NCBI GenBank assembly: GCA_002224055.1
Contig: AZLU01000056.1
Span: forward strand, 153,453-217,452
Direction of reading: 5' to 3'
Source of the DNA: Pezizomycotina sp. ARF18
Taxonomy: Eukaryota; Ascomycota
Length of the DNA: 64,000 nucleotides
Position 1 is the stretch's first letter, and the number at the start of each line of letters is the position of its first letter. Both the position numbers and the translations under genes were made by a program. Below are positions 59,565-64,000 of this stretch, in pieces. The notes under the pieces were generated by a model. That model searched no databases. It was not told where the DNA came from and worked only from the letters and a program-made list of their open reading frames with translations.

Positions 59565-60041
59565 TCACCCAGAGCAGTACCACCGCCTTTCGACCGGCAT
59601 ATCGCTTTCTTCGCCCTCCTCTTTCCTCGTTTTCTTCTCCTTGCCGGCGTAAGATTTTTCAGCCTCCTTCTGCCTCCGCGATGTCTCCCTCGCGAGCTCA
59701 ATCTCCACCCTTCCTCCTCCCTCATCTTCCTCCGCGGTGCCTTTCGTAATTTTCTGCTGGGCGGGTTGCCTCTGCCTCGGTGGGGAGACGGACCAGGATA
59801 GCTCGTCGCGTCGGAAGAAGAGCTCGAACTTGCCGCTGCATTGCTTTCCCAGCATTTTCTTGGCCTTTATTTGTAACATTGTCATTTTGTTAGTATTCCG
59901 CTTGACTTCGTAAACATCATCGTCGTCGTTGTCAACTTTGTCGTAGTTGATAAAGTCCGGTTCGAACTGGATGAATGGAGCTGTCGTAGAGTTCCCGTGA
60001 CGCCTCTTACGCGGGACGATCCGGCCCGAGCCGAGATCCAT
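59565..60041 (-). CDS. Basic/acidic N-terminal block, probably same gene as downstream
   Basis: ATG at 60041 gives MDLGSGRIVPRKRRHGNSTT, a bipartite-looking basic segment. It is followed by APFIQFEPDFINYDKVDNDD, KMTMLQIKAKKMLGKQCSGK then FELFFRRDELSWSV, and a long Glu/Lys/Arg-rich coiled or disordered stretch to the stop at 59565. Just beyond, in the next frame, coding-like sequence continues (NILHQAFESERVTKDRLTVS then FPAALDIILICRS, about 59470-59560) towards the gene fragment at 57175-59465. A one-base shift near 59565 would join them. I read this as the N-terminal part of one long gene; a separate 158-residue protein is the alternative. No family recognised. Confidence 0.5.
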   Translation of the reverse strand: MDLGSGRIVPRKRRHGNSTTAPFIQFEPDFINYDKVDNDDDDVYEVKRNTNKMTMLQIKAKKMLGKQCSGKFELFFRRDELSWSVSPPRQRQPAQQKITKGTAEEDEGGGRVEIELARETSRRQKEAEKSYAGKEKKTRKEEGEESDMPVERRWYCSG

Positions 60042-63000
60042 TTTAATTTTAAAGCTAGGCGAGAACAGGTAAGGATGATAAAATTCAGACCACGGCAAAA
60101 AAAAAAAAAAACCGTTATCGATAATGAAAAGATATAAAAAGGCTAATACGAAATCGATTCTGGGAAAAAGCTATATTTAAGTATGTGGAGCAAAAGATCA
60201 CGAGAATCGAGCACCTCATAAGTATCGATCTGTTTTTATGTATCGAAGATTGGAATATTCTTTTGGTGGTTACTTAAAAAAAAAAAAAGATCGGATAAAA
60301 TGTTCAGCGATTCTTTCCAAATATGGTAGAGTCAGTCGGACCGAAAAAGAAAGAAATTTTTTTTTTTTTTTAAAAAAAATAACAAGGAAAAAGGGAACAC
60401 GAGGATACAAGTAAGCAAGTATACAAGTATACGGGTATACGAATAAAATCAGTATCCTCATGACGATGCTTGCTAATAAGGGTAGGCAATAGCTTCCACA
60501 TAACTCATAATTCGAAATTGATATACTTACTCAACAGAACCAATATCACCACGTAGTAGTCAGAGTTGATCAAAAGAAAATGCTTAAAGGATTCAGCTAT
60601 TAGCGGCCATAAACATAAAGGATTGCATGTCGAAGGATTCATTCTCATTGAACAAAGCATTCTCAGGAACAGACGTCTAACTGGTGAAAATCTCGACACC
60701 GCTGATATCATGCTCACGAAAAATCTCCATTCTCAATGGAAAAGTACCATTAATTGCGTCTTTAGCTTTTAATTTTCCATGCATGGATCACCCCTCGGTA
60801 AAGAACGAAGATCGTATTTTTTTTTTTTTTTTTTTTGCATTCCTTTCAGACAGGTTCGATTTGACAGATTTGACAGCTTATTCGCTTAAGCTTTTTATTT
60901 TGCCTAACTATACTATAGACGGCGTGCTATAGGCTAGGCGGAGGAATTTCAAATCGGTGTGAGTGCTTTCAATCTGCACCAGAAGGCTTTTTTCACTTTT
61001 TTCCTTTTTCATTTTTTTTCAAGTTTTTAGTATATATGTGTCCTTTTTCACCTCCTGTTGGATCATACATTATTGTGATCCCGCAGTCCAGAATAACTCA
61101 TCCTGCAGCTAATAGAAAAGGCCGGAAAAGGAGGGATAATATTCAGAACTCCCCCGAGTGTCATATCCCCCCCCCCCGTCCCCGTTCGTATGACCATGAT
61201 ATGGCCGGCGAGGAATGAGATCCAAACGTATTGGATAAAAAGGTGAGAAAAAAGAACAAGAGGGAAAGACGAGTCGGCGATCCCGCTTAAAACGCGGCGC
61301 CTCAGAGGGCCTTTTTTCTGTCATATTCGTTAGTGAGATCCAATAGCATAAAAGCCGTAAAGGAATAGCAAATAACAAATCATGTAAAAATGAATAAAGA
61401 TTGTTCGTAATATATTAATCATCGCAGCCCCGTCTCCCACGTGAGGAGATACTCAGTAGATAATTTCAAGCGAGCCGTCAGTGGACCCTTCGTGTTCCTT
61501 TTTTTTTTTTTTTTTTGCTGTTAATTCCTTTTTCTTAGAAAGAAATTCCTCACGGACAGATGGGGTGATTTCCTTCGCGAATCAGGGACCCTTTAGGGAG
61601 AAAAAGAAAAGAAGAGGGAGGAATAAGCAGCAGAGCCTTCCCTTTTTTTTTTCCCTCTCTACTCGCTTTTCTCGTCTTTTTGCTTTTCTTTTTCCTCTTC
61701 CCTTTCTACTTCCGTCTTCCCCGTTTACTCGTAACACTGCCCTGGAATGTTGGAAGGATTGGAACTGGTCCCGGAAAAAAGCGAGATGAGAAAAATAAAT
61801 TAATAAATTTAATGCCGGGGTGAAGGCAGAAAAACCAAGTTTCCCTGTCCACTATTTTTCTTTCCCCCGGGGCAGGAGGTAATATACTCATCTGAACCTG
61901 TCTCGCCGCGGGCGCGTACACATCCGCCGATGATTGGATCGCTCGTGGGGGTTGCTTGGGAACACTCTTGGAGTGTGTTGACCCTCCCGAAACTCGCGAA
62001 CGAGCAGATTCGCTAGCAATAAAAGTTGTTTATACTTTCTGGTGATCGCCGTGTCGTGTCAAAAGCCTATCGAGGAACATCCAATCTCGATGTTTACTTT
62101 TTTTCTTTTCTTTTTTTTCAAGAAAAGAAGGCATCATAAAAAATAGCAAATAAGAGGGATCCTTGTCTATAATTTATATAAAATCTCCAGTTCATTAATA
62201 ATAATAATATCCTACATTTGCAGAAATATATATATATATATTTTTGCAGTTTGCAGTTTGCAGAGTGGAGTTTGGATAAATCCGGGAGAGCCTTGAAACT
62301 TACCGACAGCATAAACAGCGCATTACCTGTCGTTGAAGAGAGATGAATGATCCTGATTATTAAAATTGACCTCCATATTCTTTCTTTTTTACTCGAGTGT
62401 TGATTCGGCATAAAGATTCGGGGGCAGTGGCCTCGAATACATTATTGCGATGAGGCGCTTGGTGATTCGTGTTCGAACATGTCTGTCTGCAGAGTGGGCA
62501 TAGATAATGAGCTTCTAAGATCATAGGGTTTTCGCCAGTTTCGGCCGCTTGGAGAAAGAGGCGCGACGCGCCTTGTGTACGGCTTTGACGGGGTGCGCCT
62601 GGGTTGTCCTGCTTCTGAATGTAATATTGCGTAGTAGGCTTGCCCAGTTTTCCGTTTTCTTTTCTTTTCTTTTCTTTTCTTTTCTTTCTTGTCATTTTGC
62701 TTTTTTTTTTCTTTTTTTTTTGCTTTCCTTTCCTTTCGTCTTTAAATTTTCCATTGTTTATTTATTTTTCCATATATTTTCGGGTCTCCGCTTATTTACT
62801 CCTTCCACTTTTTCTGTAAATAATTCGATCCTTATAGATAGTCATCTGTTTTTATTTTCAATTATTCTTTTTTCGTCTTTTTTCCGTTTTGTTTTTTAAC
62901 TCTACGGAGGTGCTCGTTCCTTTTCGCCTTCCATCCAAAAGCGTCCCGCTCTTTTGGTTCTCCTAAGACTGGGCACGTCTCGCCTATAGCATAAAAAATG

Positions 63001-64000
63001 CCACTACGGCGGATATTGCCCCGCCCGCCGCCGTCGTCGGGATTGTATGCAGATGGCAAAATTGATCGTTCCTAAATTGATCAGGGCATTGATTGGCTGA
63101 CGAAATTCCCCAGCTTTTGTACCAGTTACCTGGGAGGTACGAAGCGACAATCTCCAGGTATACCTTTCAATTACTAGTAAAGTAAAGGCCGAAAGCAAAG
63201 AAGCGAACCGCCGGGTTTCCCTTTTCAAAAAGGAAAAAGAAAAAGAAAAGGAAAAAAAAAGGAGGAAAAAAGGTACAGCCCATATCGCCTGCGTCATGAA
63301 GCAAAATATCCCAAGGTTTCTCGAAGCGGTTGGAGAATCAGACGTTTTGTTAACTCCATTGCCACGTCTACCGGGTTTTTCTCTTGGGATAAAACCACTT
63401 CTCGTGACCGCATTTGGACCAGAAATACGGCGGGTAGAAATGATTGCGTAGTCTCAACACACTCCTGAACGCACATGCCACAAAAGCAAAGGAAAAGGTC
63501 AGCTTCCGGAATTCGTCCATCTTTCTCGATTTCGCTCCTTAGGCTGTCTCTCTTTTTTTTTTTTTTTTTTTTTTTTTTCTCATGACCTTCCCAAGGCTCT
63601 ATATTTTAGATACCATGGTGTCATTGTCCTGATCTTTCGGCAATATCTTTCGCTTTATTCTTATTCGAAAGCCAGGATACTCTCCTATCGGCGCTTCTCT
63701 CTTCTTACTCTTTTGCTTTTTTTTTCTTTTTCTTTTTTCTTAAACAAACTGCTTTGCTTTCTCCTTCTCCTCATCACTTTCTATTACGTGATTGTTAGAA
63801 ATAGAGGAAGAGCGGCTCGAGCAGCGCAAGTACATGAATGGACGCCACAACATATGATCACGTTTGCAAATCACAAGGACAGTATATTTGAGGCTGCGCA
63901 CTGAGCAACTTTACCTTTGGGTTTCACGCACGCCAATATCAGAACTTGGGTGTTCTTGATTTCTTGTTTGTTGCTCCTTGTGGAGCCGAAAGTATGTGTC
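60042..64000. other. No gene recognised; many homopolymers
   Basis: No convincing coding region. T runs occur near 60817-60836, 61499-61516 and 63550-63578, a C13 run near 61170, TA repeats near 62228-62241, and the TTTTC microsatellite at 62655-62688. A minus-strand frame at 62360-62695 has a Cys-rich patch (EAHYLCPLCRQTCSN) but no other support. The left end is presumably the promoter of the minus-strand gene at 60041. Confidence 0.5.
62655..62688. repeat. (TTTTC)n microsatellite
   Basis: About seven TTTTC units, the reverse complement of the GAAAA motif seen at 43235-43274. Confidence 0.9.

Noticed and set aside
62360-62695. Cys-rich frame resembling a zinc finger
   Set aside because: A single CxxC-like patch without a second ligand pair, embedded in simple sequence.
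1-64000. CRISPR arrays, rRNA, 5S rRNA and intact transposons
   Set aside because: No regularly spaced direct repeats, no recognisable rRNA words, and no reverse transcriptase, integrase or transposase motifs were seen.

Overview
The window is nuclear DNA from a filamentous ascomycete, probably Pezizomycotina. The genes carry several short introns (about 60-130 bp) with GT..AG ends and CTAAC/CTAAT-type branch sites. Recognisable products are typical fungal housekeeping proteins: Ero1, a Cpt1/Ept1-type aminoalcohol phosphotransferase, Msb1/Mug8, a P5/Mpd1-type protein disulfide isomerase, Vta1, PCNA, a DHA2-type MFS transporter, an isochorismatase-fold hydrolase and a uridine-kinase-type P-loop kinase. 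I cannot fix the genus.

Layout. 1-7.6 kb is an AT-richer block without credible genes. 7.6-17 kb holds ERO1(+), an unrecognised gene(+), the P-loop kinase(-), a small coding remnant(+) and the phosphotransferase(-). 17-19.6 kb is gene-free with long poly-T runs. 19.6-24.5 kb is a second gene-free block. 24.5-33 kb holds a candidate unknown gene(+) and MSB1(+). 34-40 kb is a third gene-free block. 40-48.7 kb is gene-dense: isochorismatase-like(+), a tandem pair of related mitochondrial-type genes(-), PDI(-), VTA1(+) and a small Dad1-like kinetochore candidate(-). 50.7-60 kb holds the MFS transporter(+), PCNA(-), a small mitochondrial-type gene(+) and a fragmented, probably nuclear protein(-). 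60-64 kb has no gene I can support.

How the genes relate. This is mostly ordinary housekeeping content. Ero1 and the P5-type PDI work in the same ER oxidative-folding pathway but lie 33 kb apart, and the phosphotransferase is also an ER-membrane enzyme. PDI and VTA1 share a 531-bp divergent promoter region. I see no biosynthetic cluster, CRISPR, integrated virus or clear transposon.

Two properties affect every gene model. First, most longer genes need one or more single-base frame changes to read through, even inside catalytic motifs, while splice sites and flanking motifs are intact. Sequence error is the simplest reading, so I give whole-gene spans rather than the short open frames. Second, the sequence outside the gene-free blocks is full of 15-35 nt A/T homopolymers. 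The most interesting biological observations are a tandem mitochondrial-type paralog pair with one decayed copy, an isochorismatase homolog whose nucleophilic Cys is Ser, a PCNA start codon split by an intron, and a repeated F/L-x-L-P motif linker in Vta1.
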